A stretch of 64,000 nt of DNA, from NCBI RefSeq assembly GCF_001865015.1, contig NZ_MJGV01000026.1:1-64000 (forward strand), given 5' to 3'. The DNA is from Curtobacterium sp. MMLR14_010. GTDB taxonomy: Bacteria > Actinomycetota > Actinomycetes > Actinomycetales > Microbacteriaceae. Below the pieces are notes generated by a model. The model ran no database searches. It was given only the letters and a program-made list of their open reading frames with translations, and had not been told where the DNA came from. Made by a program: the position numbers and the translations under genes. Of the stretch, positions 1-10,958 are shown piece by piece; the stretch's first letter is position 1, and every line of letters starts with the position of its first letter.

Positions 1-234
1 AAGGAATTGTCTCCGACACTCACCACAAGTGATGAGCGACGAGGTCAATAAATTGGCATTGACAATGTGCACGCTGTTGAGTTCTCAAGGACCAGACGCA
101 CTCTCCGCTCGACCCGTGAAGGATTCCGCCAGAGAGGCATTCGTTCTTGGTGTGACCACCGGTGACGTCGAACACTGAGGTACTTGTCGTACCGACGTGC
201 TCTGTGGCTCATCGCGTAGGAGAGAACCGGTGGA
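1..234 (-). promoter_or_regulatory. rRNA operon leader (5' end of an rrn transcript running off the left edge)
   Basis: Read on the minus strand, this stretch contains the sequence CTTGAGAACTCAACA (about 77-91), which matches the boxA-type antitermination element found in actinobacterial 16S leaders. A TTTATTGACCTC stretch and a short hairpin (CTCATCAC / GTGGTGAG, about 20-40) follow. No rRNA mature sequence is reached, so 16S should begin shortly beyond position 1. That it is the 16S rather than the 23S leader is inferred from the sigma70-like promoter just upstream and from tyrS lying upstream. Confidence 0.72.
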
Positions 235-240
235 GTAGTC

Positions 241-269
241 ATCCTAGGCGTCGGAGCCGGTTGGCGCAA
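241..269 (-). promoter_or_regulatory. Putative rRNA operon promoter
   Basis: On the minus strand there is a -35 TTGCGC (269-264), a 17-bp spacer and a -10 TAGGAT (246-241). They lie about 150 bp upstream of the boxA-like element. The spacing is ideal and the location fits the main rrn promoter. The transcription start would be near 234. Further promoters may exist farther upstream in the otherwise gene-free 270-456. Confidence 0.62.
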
Positions 270-456
270 GGCCAGTTCCGAACTCCTGTGGAGGATGGTC
301 CCGCTTGAGGGCCGACGTGCTCTGGGCTTTCGCTCCAGCCGCTCCGCCGCACCTTTGGGGTGACGAGAGGAAACATTACGGGCGGATCGGCCAGAGCGCC
401 AAGCCAGGCCAGATCCCGGGCGTGTCGCATCGTGCAACACCGGCGCCGGAACACGA

Positions 457-492
457 CGAAGCCCGGTCCTCGCAAGGGAGAACCGGGCTTCG
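457..492. terminator. tyrS terminator hairpin
   Basis: An 11-bp inverted repeat (CGAAGCCCGGT / ACCGGGCTTCG, arms 457-467 and 482-492) with a 14-nt loop starts 12 bp after the tyrS stop codon. It would end the tyrS transcript before the rRNA promoter. There is no long U-run, as is usual in high-GC actinobacteria. Confidence 0.7.
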
Positions 493-504
493 GGCGGGCG
501 GTGG

Positions 505-1821
505 TCAGGCGGTGAGGGTCACGCCGGCGAGGGTCTTCTTGCCACGCCGGACGACGAGCACGCCCCCGGGCAACGCGAGGTCGGCCAGCACCGCGGTCGG
601 GTCGTCGGCCCGGGCGTTGTTCACGTAGACCCCGCCCTGGTCGATCGCGCGCCGGGCTTCCCCGAGGGACTTCACCAGCTCGGTCTCGACGAGGGCCTTC
701 GCGAGGTCGTCGCCCGGGTCGAGCGACACCGACCCCGGGAGCTCGGCGATCGCGGACTGCAGGGTCTGGGCATCGAGGGCCTCGAGGTCCCCGTTGCCGA
801 ACAGCGCAGCCGACGCATCGATCGCCGCCTGCGTGGCTTCGACCCCGTGCACGAGCGAGGTGACCTCGAACGCCAGGGTCCGCTGGGCCTCTCGTCGGAA
901 GGGCTCGTCGGCGACCGCCCGCTCGAGTCGTTCGATCTCCGCCCTGGGCAGGAACGTGAACTCCCGCAGCCGGGCGATGACGTCGGCGTCCGCTGTGTTG
1001 AGCCAGAACTGGTACAGCGCGTACGGCGAGGTCATCTCGGCGTCGAGCCAGATGGCGTTGCCCTCGCTCTTGCCGAACTTGGTGCCGTCGGAGTTCGTGA
1101 TCAGCGGGGTCCCGAGCGCGTGCACCGTCGCCCCCTCGGCACGGCGGATCAGCTCCGTCCCCGAGGTCAGGTTGCCCCACTGGTCGGAGCCACCGGTCTG
1201 CAGCGTGCACCCGTACTGCAGGAAGAGCTCCCGGTAGTCCAGCCCCTGCAGGATCTGGTAGCTGAACTCCGTGTAGCTGATCCCCGCGTCCGAGTTCAGC
1301 CGTGCCGCGACGGCGTCCTTCTTGAGCATCGAGTTGACGCGGAAGTACTTGCCGATGTCGCGGAGGAAGTCGATCGCGGACAGCGGCGACGTCCAGTCGA
1401 GGTTGTTCACGAGCCGCACGCCGTTGTCCCCGTCCGGACTGAGGAACCGCGACACCTGCTCCTGCAGGCGGCTCACCCAGTTCGACACCGTCTCGCGGGT
1501 GTTCAACGTTCGTTCGGCCGTGGGCCGCGGGTCCCCGATCAGGCCGGTCGATCCCCCGACGAGCGCGAGTGGTCGATGCCCCGCGAGCTGCAACCGACGC
1601 ATGGTCAGGAGCTGCAGGAGGTTGCCGCAGTGCAGCGACGGCGCCGTGGGGTCGAACCCGCAGTAGTAGGTGATCGGGTCGCCGTCGAGGGCCTTCTGCA
1701 GGGCGGTCTCGTCGGTCGAGACCTGCACCAGACCGCGCCACCGGAGTTCGTCCCACACCGAGTCGAATGTGGGGTCGTTCTGTTGGCGCGTCAGGACGTC
1801 GGGAGCGGGATCACTGGACAC
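505..1821 (-). CDS. tyrS: Tyrosyl-tRNA synthetase
   Basis: Class I aminoacyl-tRNA synthetase that charges tRNA-Tyr in the cytoplasm. The 438-residue length is normal for the bacterial TyrRS family. The HIGH-box equivalent reads HCGN (about 64-67), the KMSKS equivalent reads KFGKS (about 248-252), and a C-terminal S4-like RNA-binding domain covers about 365-430. The GTG start at 1821 is supported by a TACGAT hexamer six bases upstream, so the mRNA is probably leaderless. The gene stands alone: a hairpin follows its stop, then the promoter of the rRNA operon. Identification is secure; the start is slightly less so. Confidence 0.96.
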   Translation of the reverse strand: MSSDPAPDVLTRQQNDPTFDSVWDELRWRGLVQVSTDETALQKALDGDPITYYCGFDPTAPSLHCGNLLQLLTMRRLQLAGHRPLALVGGSTGLIGDPRPTAERTLNTRETVSNWVSRLQEQVSRFLSPDGDNGVRLVNNLDWTSPLSAIDFLRDIGKYFRVNSMLKKDAVAARLNSDAGISYTEFSYQILQGLDYRELFLQYGCTLQTGGSDQWGNLTSGTELIRRAEGATVHALGTPLITNSDGTKFGKSEGNAIWLDAEMTSPYALYQFWLNTADADVIARLREFTFLPRAEIERLERAVADEPFRREAQRTLAFEVTSLVHGVEATQAAIDASAALFGNGDLEALDAQTLQSAIAELPGSVSLDPGDDLAKALVETELVKSLGEARRAIDQGGVYVNNARADDPTAVLADLALPGGVLVVRRGKKTLAGVTLTA

Positions 1822-1833
1822 CGGTCCATCGTA
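1822..1833 (-). promoter_or_regulatory. Leaderless -10 element of tyrS
   Basis: TACGAT (1833-1828 on the minus strand) lies six bases before the GTG start of tyrS, with no Shine-Dalgarno between. This is the spacing expected when transcription starts on the first base of the start codon. No clear -35 was seen. Confidence 0.5.
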
Positions 1834-1896
1834 GCGGCGGACGCCGACGCCATCGGGTCGGCAGGGAGAGCGGCCGGGAGGCTCGGCTCGGCCTGG

Positions 1897-4151
<2,255 letters not shown>

Positions 4152-5348
4152 TCAGTTCGCCAGATCGCGGCGAGCGGAGATCTTGGACGGGAGCGACCAG
4201 ATCTCGATGAAGCCCTTCGACAGCGACTGGTCGAACGTGTCGCCGGTGTCGTAGGTCGCGAGGTCGAAGTCGTACAGCGACTGCTCGCTGCGGCGACCCG
4301 TGACCGTCGCGCGACCGCCGTGCAGCTGCATGCGGATGTCGCCCGAGACGTACTGCTGGGTGTCGTTGATGAAGGCGTCGAGCGAGCGCTTGAGCCCGCC
4401 GAACCAGAGCCCGTCGTAGACCAGGTCGGCCCACTCGGACTCGACACCGCGCTTGTAGCGGTTCACGTCGCGCTCGAGGGTCAGGCTCTCGAGCTCTTCG
4501 TGCGCGGCGATGAGCGCCATCGCGGCCGGGGCCTCGTAGACCTCGCGCGACTTGATGCCGACGAGACGGTCCTCGACGACGTCGATGCGGCCGACGCCGT
4601 GCTTGCCGGCGAGGGCGTTGAGCTCCTGCACGATGCGCAGGACGCTGAAGCGCTGGCCGTCGAGGGCGACCGGGATGCCCTGCTCGAACGTGATCGTGAC
4701 CTCGTCGGCGTCGCGCGCGATCGCCGGGTCCTGCGTGTAGGCGTAGAGGTCCTCGATCGGGGCGTTCCACGGGTCCTCGAGGAACCCGGTCTCCACCGCG
4801 CGGCCCCAGACGTTCTGGTCGATCGAGTACGGCGACTTCTTGCTCTGGAGGATCGGCAGGTCGTGCTCCTGCGCGTAGATGATCGCCTTGTCGCGGGTGA
4901 GCGCGAGGTCGCGGACCGGAGCGACGCTCGTCAGGTCGGGTGCGATCGCGGCGACGGCGGCCTCGAAGCGGACCTGGTCGTTGCCCTTGCCGGTGCAGCC
5001 GTGGGCGACGCTGTCGGCGCCGAGCTGCTTGGCGGTCAGGGCGAGGTGCTTCGCGATGAGCGGGCGGCTCAGCGCGGAGACCAGCGGGTAGCGCTTCTGG
5101 TAGAGCGCGTTCGCCTTGAGGGCCGGCACGAGGTAGTCGTCGGCGAACTCGTCCTTCGCGTCGATGACCACCGACTCCACGGCGCCGCAGTCGAGCGCGC
5201 GCTGCCGGATGGCCTCCATGTCCTCGCCACCCTGGCCGACGTCCACCGCCAGCGCGACGACCTCTTTGCCGGTGGCGTCCTTGAGCCAGCCGATGCCGAC
5301 GGAGGTGTCGAGTCCTCCGGAGTACGCCAGTACGACGCGGTCTGCCAT
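4152..5348 (-). CDS. argG: Argininosuccinate synthase
   Basis: ATP-dependent ligase joining citrulline and aspartate, the penultimate step of arginine synthesis. The 398-residue length is typical of the type 1 enzyme. The N-terminal PP-loop AYSGGLDTS (residues 8-16) binds ATP; downstream are [14 protein letters not shown] and the conserved SPYSIDQN segment. It starts 25 bp after argF ends, with no argR between them, which is unusual compared with the argCJBDFR-GH order of many actinobacteria. The ATG at 5348 is preceded by an AGGAG-like site. Identification is secure. Confidence 0.97.
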   Translation of the reverse strand: MADRVVLAYSGGLDTSVGIGWLKDATGKEVVALAVDVGQGGEDMEAIRQRALDCGAVESVVIDAKDEFADDYLVPALKANALYQKRYPLVSALSRPLIAKHLALTAKQLGADSVAHGCTGKGNDQVRFEAAVAAIAPDLTSVAPVRDLALTRDKAIIYAQEHDLPILQSKKSPYSIDQNVWGRAVETGFLEDPWNAPIEDLYAYTQDPAIARDADEVTITFEQGIPVALDGQRFSVLRIVQELNALAGKHGVGRIDVVEDRLVGIKSREVYEAPAAMALIAAHEELESLTLERDVNRYKRGVESEWADLVYDGLWFGGLKRSLDAFINDTQQYVSGDIRMQLHGGRATVTGRRSEQSLYDFDLATYDTGDTFDQSLSKGFIEIWSLPSKISARRDLAN

Positions 5349-5373
5349 GTGATGTCTCCTAGGGGTGTTGGGG

Positions 5374-6342
5374 TCAGTTGGTCGCGGCCGGGGCCGCGGT
5401 CGCGGTGTTCGCGGTCGCGGTGTTCGCTGCGAGGAGCCAGGCGAGCAGGGCCTTCTGGGCGTGGAGACGGTTCTCCGCCTCGTCCCAGATGATGCTGCGC
5501 GGGCCGTCGATCACGTCGGCGGTCACCTCGTAGCCCCGGTCGGCCGGCAGGCAGTGCATGAACACGGCGTCGTCGGCCGCGTGGGCCATCATCGCGTCGT
5601 CGACGCGGTAGCCGTTGAAGGTGTCGAGTCGCTGCTGCTTCTCGTCCTCCTTGCCCATCGAGACCCACGTGTCGGTCACGACGACGTCGGCTCCGGCGAC
5701 CGCGGCGACCGGGTCAGTCACCACGAGCACCGATCCACCGGTCTCGGCGGCGCGCTGCTCGGCGTCCGTGACCACCTGCGGGGTGGGTGAGAACGCGCTC
5801 GGGGAGCCGACGCGGACGTGCATGCCGGCGGTCGCGCAGGCCAGCAGGTACGAGTGCGCCATGTTGCTCGCCCCGTCACCGACGAACGCGATGGTCTGTC
5901 CGGCGAGGGCGCCGCGGTGCTCGCGGATGGTGAGCAGGTCCGCGAGGAGCTGGCAGGGGTGGAAGTCGTCGGAGAGCGCGTTCACGACGGGCACGGACGT
6001 GCTCGCGGCCATCTCCTCGAGTCCGGCCTGGCCGTAGGTGCGCCAGACGATCGCCGAGACCATGCGCTCGAGCACGCGGGCGGTGTCCGACGGGGTCTCC
6101 TTGCCGCCGAGCTGGCTGTTGGCGGTCGAGATGATGAGCGGGCTGCCGCCGAGGTCACTGATGCCGACGTGGAAGGACACCCGGGTGCGGGTGGACGACT
6201 TGTCGAAGATCACGGCGACGCTCTGCGGGCCGGCGAGGGGCTTGGCACCCCAGCGGTCGCGCTTCATCTCGACGGCGAGGTCGAGGATCGCGGACTGCTC
6301 GGCCTGGGTCAGGTCGTCGTCACGGAGGAAGTGGCGGGTCAT
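5374..6342 (-). CDS. argF: Ornithine carbamoyltransferase
   Basis: Transfers a carbamoyl group to ornithine, giving citrulline. The 322-residue protein has all family motifs: SSTRTR carbamoyl-phosphate site (49-54), HPCQ (128-131) and HCLP (263-266). The start at 6342 was chosen because AGGAG lies eight bases upstream and the ATG overlaps the argD stop by four bases; the same frame stays open upstream as a shadow of argD. The C-terminus ends in an alanine/threonine-rich tail (about 310-322) with near-repeats that is not part of the fold. Confidence 0.97.
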   Translation of the reverse strand: MTRHFLRDDDLTQAEQSAILDLAVEMKRDRWGAKPLAGPQSVAVIFDKSSTRTRVSFHVGISDLGGSPLIISTANSQLGGKETPSDTARVLERMVSAIVWRTYGQAGLEEMAASTSVPVVNALSDDFHPCQLLADLLTIREHRGALAGQTIAFVGDGASNMAHSYLLACATAGMHVRVGSPSAFSPTPQVVTDAEQRAAETGGSVLVVTDPVAAVAGADVVVTDTWVSMGKEDEKQQRLDTFNGYRVDDAMMAHAADDAVFMHCLPADRGYEVTADVIDGPRSIIWDEAENRLHAQKALLAWLLAANTATANTATAAPAATN

Positions 6343-7565
6343 GCGGGGGTCTCCTGGTGAGCGCCCTCGACGGACGCCATGCTCTGGGCGAGGATCGCGA
6401 GGAACTCGTCGATCTCGGCGTCGGTGACGATGAGCGGCGGCGCGATGCGCAGGCTCGACTCGTTCGGGGCGTTGACGATAAGGCCGCGCTCGAGGGCGGC
6501 TGCGGCGATCGCGGCCGCGACGGGCAGGTGCAGCCCGACGCCGATCAGGAGCCCGGTCCCCCGGACCTCCTGCACGAGCGGCGAGCCGAACGCGCTGATG
6601 CCGCTGCGGATGCGCTCGCCCTTCGTGACGGCGCCCTCGACGAGCCCGGCGGACTCGATCTCGGTCAGCACGGCGTTCGCGACGCGGGTGCCGAGCGGGT
6701 TGCCGCCGAAGGTCGAGCCGTGCTGGCCCGCGGAGAACAGGTCGGACGCCCAGCCGAAGGTCACGAGCGCGCCGATCGGGAAGCCGCCGGCGATGCCCTT
6801 CGCGACCGTGATGGCGTCCGGGACGACGTCGTACTGCTGGAACGCGAACCACGAACCGGTGCGACCGACCCCGGTCTGGATCTCGTCGAGGACGAGGAGC
6901 GCGCCGTGCTGCTCGGTCAGGCGCCGGGCGGCCGCGAGGAAGCCCTCGGGCAGGTCGACCACGCCGGCCTCGCCCTTGATCGGCTCGATGAACAGCGCCG
7001 CGACGGTGTCGTCGATCGCGTGTTCCAAGGCTTCGATCGAGGTGTCGATGTGCTCGACGCCCGGGATCATCGGCAGGAAGTCCTCCTGCAGCGCGGGCTT
7101 GCCGGTGAGTGCGAGGGCGCCCATCGTGCGCCCGTGGAAGGCCTGCTTGAGCGCCAGGATGCGGGTCTTCCGGCCGTCGGCACCGCGGTTCAGCCGCGCG
7201 AGCTTGAAGGCGGCCTCGTTCGCTTCGGCTCCGGAGTTGCCGAAGTACACGCGGCCGGCGTCCCCGGCGCCGGAGATCCGCTTGAGGCGTTCGGCGAGCT
7301 CGAGCTGGGGCGGGGTCGCGAAGTAGTTCGAGACGTGCACCAGCTTGGCCGCCTGGTCGCTGATGGCCTCGACCAGGGCGGGGTGGGCGTGCCCGAGGGA
7401 GTTCACGGCGATGCCGGCGAGGAAGTCGAGGTACTCGTTGCCGTCCACGTCCCAGACACGGCAGCCCTGGCCGCGCTCGAGCATGATCTTCGGGGGCGTG
7501 AGGGATCGCATGAGCGACGCCCCGAACCGGTCGTTCCAGGTCTCGGTCTGCGTCTCGGTGCTCAC
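6339..7565 (-). CDS. argD: Acetylornithine aminotransferase
   Basis: Class III PLP-dependent aminotransferase that makes N-acetylornithine from the semialdehyde. The 408-residue protein contains the cofactor region with DEIQTGVGRTG (about 227-237) and the Schiff-base lysine in TVAKGIAGG (Lys256). Its start overlaps argB by four bases and its stop overlaps argF by four bases, showing tight translational coupling in the arg operon. The family is broad, but the operon context makes the role clear. Confidence 0.95.
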   Translation of the reverse strand: MSTETQTETWNDRFGASLMRSLTPPKIMLERGQGCRVWDVDGNEYLDFLAGIAVNSLGHAHPALVEAISDQAAKLVHVSNYFATPPQLELAERLKRISGAGDAGRVYFGNSGAEANEAAFKLARLNRGADGRKTRILALKQAFHGRTMGALALTGKPALQEDFLPMIPGVEHIDTSIEALEHAIDDTVAALFIEPIKGEAGVVDLPEGFLAAARRLTEQHGALLVLDEIQTGVGRTGSWFAFQQYDVVPDAITVAKGIAGGFPIGALVTFGWASDLFSAGQHGSTFGGNPLGTRVANAVLTEIESAGLVEGAVTKGERIRSGISAFGSPLVQEVRGTGLLIGVGLHLPVAAAIAAAALERGLIVNAPNESSLRIAPPLIVTDAEIDEFLAILAQSMASVEGAHQETPA

Positions 7566-8572
7566 CGTGCGGTTCCCTTCGTCTGCGTGGTGTCGTGGGT
7601 CACTGCCGGACCGCGTCGGCCGATCTCGGCGTGGGTGTTCTGGTTCTCGGTCCGCCTGCTCGGGTCCGGGATCACCTCGGTGCCGGCGCCGCGGAGCGTG
7701 AAGACCTCGAGCAGGATCGAGTGCGGGATGCGGCCGTCGATGATCGTCGCGCCGCCGACCCCGCCGACCACGGCGTCGAGGCAGGCGGTCATCTTCGGGA
7801 TCATCCCGGACTCGAGCGACGGCAGGAGCTCCCGCAGTTCCTCGACCGCGATGAGGTCGATGATCGAGTCGCGGTCGGGCCAGTTGCGGTAGAGCCCGGG
7901 GACGTCGGTCAGCATCAGCAGCTTCGACGCACCCAGCGCGATCGCGAGGGCGGCCGCCGCGGCGTCGGCGTTCACGTTGAGCGCTTGGTCGGGGTCGGCG
8001 TCGTCGATCGCGATGCTCGACACGACCGGGATCTGGTTCGCCCGGATCGCCGCGAGGACACCGGAGGGGTCGACATGGGTGATGTCACCGACGTGACCGA
8101 GGTCGAAGTGCTCGCCGTCGACGACGACGCCCTTCTGTTCGCCGGTGAACAACGAGCCGCCGTCACCGAAGACACCGACACCGATGCCGTCGCCGTGTTC
8201 GTTCATCAGGTCGACGATCTCGCGGTTGACCTCGCCGGCGAGGACGTCGCGGACGACGGTGATCGCCTCGGTCGTGGTGACGCGGTAGCCGCCGCGGAAC
8301 TCGGACTCGATGCCCTGTTCCTTCAGCGCTGCGGAGATCTGCGGGCCGCCGCCGTGCACGACGACCGGGTGCAGGCCGGCGTAGCGGAGGTAGACCATGT
8401 CCTCGGCGAAGGCGCGCTTGAGGTCGTCGTTCACCATGGCGTTCCCGCCGAACTTGACGACGACGATCTTGCCGGAGAACCGCTTGAGCCAGGGCAGGGA
8501 CTCGATGAGCGTCGCGGCCTTGACGGCGGCAAGCTCGTGGTCGTGCTGCTTGGTGCGTGTGTCGTCGGCCAT
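7562..8572 (-). CDS. argB: Acetylglutamate kinase
   Basis: Phosphorylates N-acetylglutamate and is commonly the feedback-controlled step in organisms with the cyclic pathway. The amino-acid-kinase fold motifs are VVKFGGNAM near residue 43 and VVHGGGPQI near 70, and the NVNADAAAAALA nucleotide-binding segment lies further on. At 336 residues it is longer than the usual ~300 because of a C-terminal tail of about 30 residues after PDPSRR that is polar and non-conserved. The ATG at 8572 was chosen because it overlaps the argJ stop (TGATG). Coupled downstream to argD. Confidence 0.96.
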   Translation of the reverse strand: MADDTRTKQHDHELAAVKAATLIESLPWLKRFSGKIVVVKFGGNAMVNDDLKRAFAEDMVYLRYAGLHPVVVHGGGPQISAALKEQGIESEFRGGYRVTTTEAITVVRDVLAGEVNREIVDLMNEHGDGIGVGVFGDGGSLFTGEQKGVVVDGEHFDLGHVGDITHVDPSGVLAAIRANQIPVVSSIAIDDADPDQALNVNADAAAAALAIALGASKLLMLTDVPGLYRNWPDRDSIIDLIAVEELRELLPSLESGMIPKMTACLDAVVGGVGGATIIDGRIPHSILLEVFTLRGAGTEVIPDPSRRTENQNTHAEIGRRGPAVTHDTTQTKGTAR

Positions 8573-9789
8573 CAGCTGGAGTACGCGCTGTTCTCGTGGA
8601 CGTAGTCGTGCGTCAGGTCGTTCGTCAGGATGGTCGCCGAGTACGGCCCCACCCCGAGGTCGATGAGCACGTCGGTGTCGCGCGGGGTGAGGTCGACCTC
8701 GTCGCTGGGGCGGTCGGGCGCACCCGCGTGGCACACCCGCACGCCGTTCATCGAGACGTCCACCGCGTAGGGGTCGAACTCGGCGTCGGTGGTGCCGATC
8801 GCCGCGAGCACCCGCCCCCAGTTGGGGTCGTTGCCGAACACGGCCGCCTTGAAGAGGTTGTTCCTGGCGACGCTGCGGCCGACCGTGACGGCGTCGTCCT
8901 CGGTCGCGGCGTTCACGACGTGGATCGCGATGTCGTGGCTCGCGCCCTCGGCGTCCTGCTGCAGCTGCCGGGCCAGGTCGGCGCAGACGACGGTCAGGGC
9001 CTCCTGGAAGTCGCCGACCTCTGGCGTGACGCCGGAGGCACCGGAGGACATCAGCACGACCGTGTCGTTCGTCGACATGCAGCCGTCGGAGTCGACCCGG
9101 TCGAACGTGACGCGGGTCGCTGCTCGCAGGGCCTGGTCGAGCTCGTCGGAGGTGAGGAGCGCGTCGGTCGTGATCACGACGAGCATCGTCGCGAGCCCTG
9201 GCGCGAGCATGCCGGCGCCCTTGGCCATGCCGCCGACGGTCCAGCCGTCCTCGGTCACGACGGACTGCTTCGGCTTCGTGTCGGTCGTCATGATCGCCCG
9301 GGCCGCGTCCGGTCCGCCGGTCTCGGTGAGCAAGTCGTTCGCCAGTGCCACCCCGTGCAGGACGTGGTCGCGGAAGGTCTGGTCACCGACGCCGATGAGC
9401 CCGGTGGAGCAGACGACGACGTCGCCGGCACCGATGCCGAGCGCGTCGGCCACGGCCTCGGCCGTCATGTGCGTGGTCTGGAAGCCGAACGCGCCGGTGA
9501 AGCAGTTCGCGCCGCCGGAGTTCAGGAAGACGGCCCGTGCCACGCCGTCGCCGACGACCTGGCGGGACCAGATCACCGGGTGCGCCTGCGCGCGGTTGCT
9601 GGTGAAGACGGCGGCGACCGCCGATTCCGGGCCGTCGTTCACGACGAGCGCCGCGTCGGGGGTGCCGCTCTGCTTGAGCCCGGCGGTCACCCCGGCGGCG
9701 CGGAAGCCCGCTGCTGCGGTGACGCCCTGGCCGTCGGTCGGGGCCTGGAGGCTCGGTGCGGCCTGGTCCTGCTGGTTCGTGTCGGTCAC
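8572..9789 (-). CDS. argJ: Bifunctional ornithine acetyltransferase / N-acetylglutamate synthase
   Basis: Recycles the acetyl group from acetylornithine to glutamate, so the pathway is the cyclic type. The 405-residue precursor is expected to cleave itself before the nucleophile threonine in [14 protein letters not shown] (Thr201), giving alpha and beta chains. The GTG start at 9789 overlaps the argC stop by four bases (GTGA). The first 20 residues are a Gln/Pro-rich extension, encoded partly by a copy of the recurring GGAGGCTCGG motif. Whether it is mono- or bifunctional cannot be read from the sequence. Confidence 0.95.
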   Translation of the reverse strand: MTDTNQQDQAAPSLQAPTDGQGVTAAAGFRAAGVTAGLKQSGTPDAALVVNDGPESAVAAVFTSNRAQAHPVIWSRQVVGDGVARAVFLNSGGANCFTGAFGFQTTHMTAEAVADALGIGAGDVVVCSTGLIGVGDQTFRDHVLHGVALANDLLTETGGPDAARAIMTTDTKPKQSVVTEDGWTVGGMAKGAGMLAPGLATMLVVITTDALLTSDELDQALRAATRVTFDRVDSDGCMSTNDTVVLMSSGASGVTPEVGDFQEALTVVCADLARQLQQDAEGASHDIAIHVVNAATEDDAVTVGRSVARNNLFKAAVFGNDPNWGRVLAAIGTTDAEFDPYAVDVSMNGVRVCHAGAPDRPSDEVDLTPRDTDVLIDLGVGPYSATILTNDLTHDYVHENSAYSS

Positions 9790-10883
9790 GGTGCGACTCC
9801 GTCCACGCTGAGGCCGAGGGTCTCCGGCAGACCGAGTGCGATGTTGGCCGACTGGACGGCTGCACCGCCGGTGCCCTTGGCGAGGTTGTCGAGGGCGGTC
9901 ACCGCGACGACGCGTCCGGCTGCCTCGTCGACGGTCACGCCGATGAGTGCCGTGTTCGCGCCGATGGTGTCCGCGACCCGGGGGAACTGGCCCTCTGGCA
10001 GCAGGTGCACGAAGGGCTCGTCCGCGTAGGCCTGCTCCCAGGCGAGGCGGACGTCCCGCGCGCTGACGCCCGGCGCCAGCTTGGCGGTGGTCGTCGCGAG
10101 GATTCCGCGGGACATCGGCACGAGGACCGGGGTGAACGAGATCGTGACGTCCGAGGCGCCGGCCACCCGCAGGTTCTGCTGGATCTCCGGGACGTGCCGG
10201 TGCTTCCCGCCGACGGCGTACGCGCTGGCGGAGCCCATGATCTCGGCCGCGAGGTAGGTCGGCTCGAGCTTCTTGCCCGCACCGGACGGCCCGACGCTGA
10301 GCACCGCGACGATGTCGTCGCCCTGCACGAGTCCGGCCTGGATCCCCGGCTGGATGCCGAGCGTGATCGCGGTCACGTTGCACCCGGGCACCGCGATGCG
10401 CTTGGTCGAGGCGAGTTCGGTGCGCTGTCGGCTCTGCGCGACGATGTCGTCGACGTCGCGCCACTCGTCCGCCGAACCGGGGGTCGGTGCCGCGTGCAGG
10501 AGCTCGGGCAAGCCGTAGGTCCACGCGCCGTGGTACTCGCCGCCGTAGAAGGCGTCCCATGCTGCCGGGTCGGTCAGTCGGTGGTCGGCGCCGCAGTCCA
10601 CCACGAGGGTGTCGTCGTCGAGCTCCGCGGTGATCGCTCCGGACTGCCCGTGCGGCAGCGCCAGGAAGACCACGTCGTGCCCACGAAGCGTCTCCGCCGT
10701 CGTCTCGACCAGGGTCAGGTGCGACAGCGAACGGAGGTGCGGCTGCGTCGCGACGAGCGGCTGCCCGGCGTTCGAGAACGCGGTGACCGTCCTGACGTCG
10801 AACTCGGGATGGGCGGAGAGGATGCGCAGCAGCTCACCACCCGCGTAGCCACTGGCTCCCGCCACGGCGACGGATACGGACAT
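9786..10883 (-). CDS. argC: N-acetyl-gamma-glutamyl-phosphate reductase
   Basis: NADPH-dependent reductase of the third arginine step. The 365-residue protein has the N-terminal nucleotide-binding [10 protein letters not shown] (9-18), the active-site cysteine in VPGCNVTA (Cys168) and [10 protein letters not shown] further on. It is the first gene of the arg block and starts 75 bp after pheT. A GAAGGTGG ribosome site lies six to eight bases before the ATG. No AT-rich ARG box was seen upstream, and the 75-bp gap has no clear sigma70 promoter. A 19-bp imperfect palindrome (10944-10962) overlaps the pheT stop and could be an operator. Confidence 0.96.
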   Translation of the reverse strand: MSVSVAVAGASGYAGGELLRILSAHPEFDVRTVTAFSNAGQPLVATQPHLRSLSHLTLVETTAETLRGHDVVFLALPHGQSGAITAELDDDTLVVDCGADHRLTDPAAWDAFYGGEYHGAWTYGLPELLHAAPTPGSADEWRDVDDIVAQSRQRTELASTKRIAVPGCNVTAITLGIQPGIQAGLVQGDDIVAVLSVGPSGAGKKLEPTYLAAEIMGSASAYAVGGKHRHVPEIQQNLRVAGASDVTISFTPVLVPMSRGILATTTAKLAPGVSARDVRLAWEQAYADEPFVHLLPEGQFPRVADTIGANTALIGVTVDEAAGRVVAVTALDNLAKGTGGAAVQSANIALGLPETLGLSVDGVAP

Positions 10884-10958
10884 GGGATTCCACCTTCGGT
10901 CGGACTGTTCGTCGAGGATCTGAGGCGGCGGCCCCGGGCGGTGCTGGTCCCAGTGGGA

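Noticed and set aside
180-420. Part of a mature rRNA gene
   Set aside because: The stretch has a promoter and boxA-like element but no rRNA helix sequence I can recognise; it is upstream leader.
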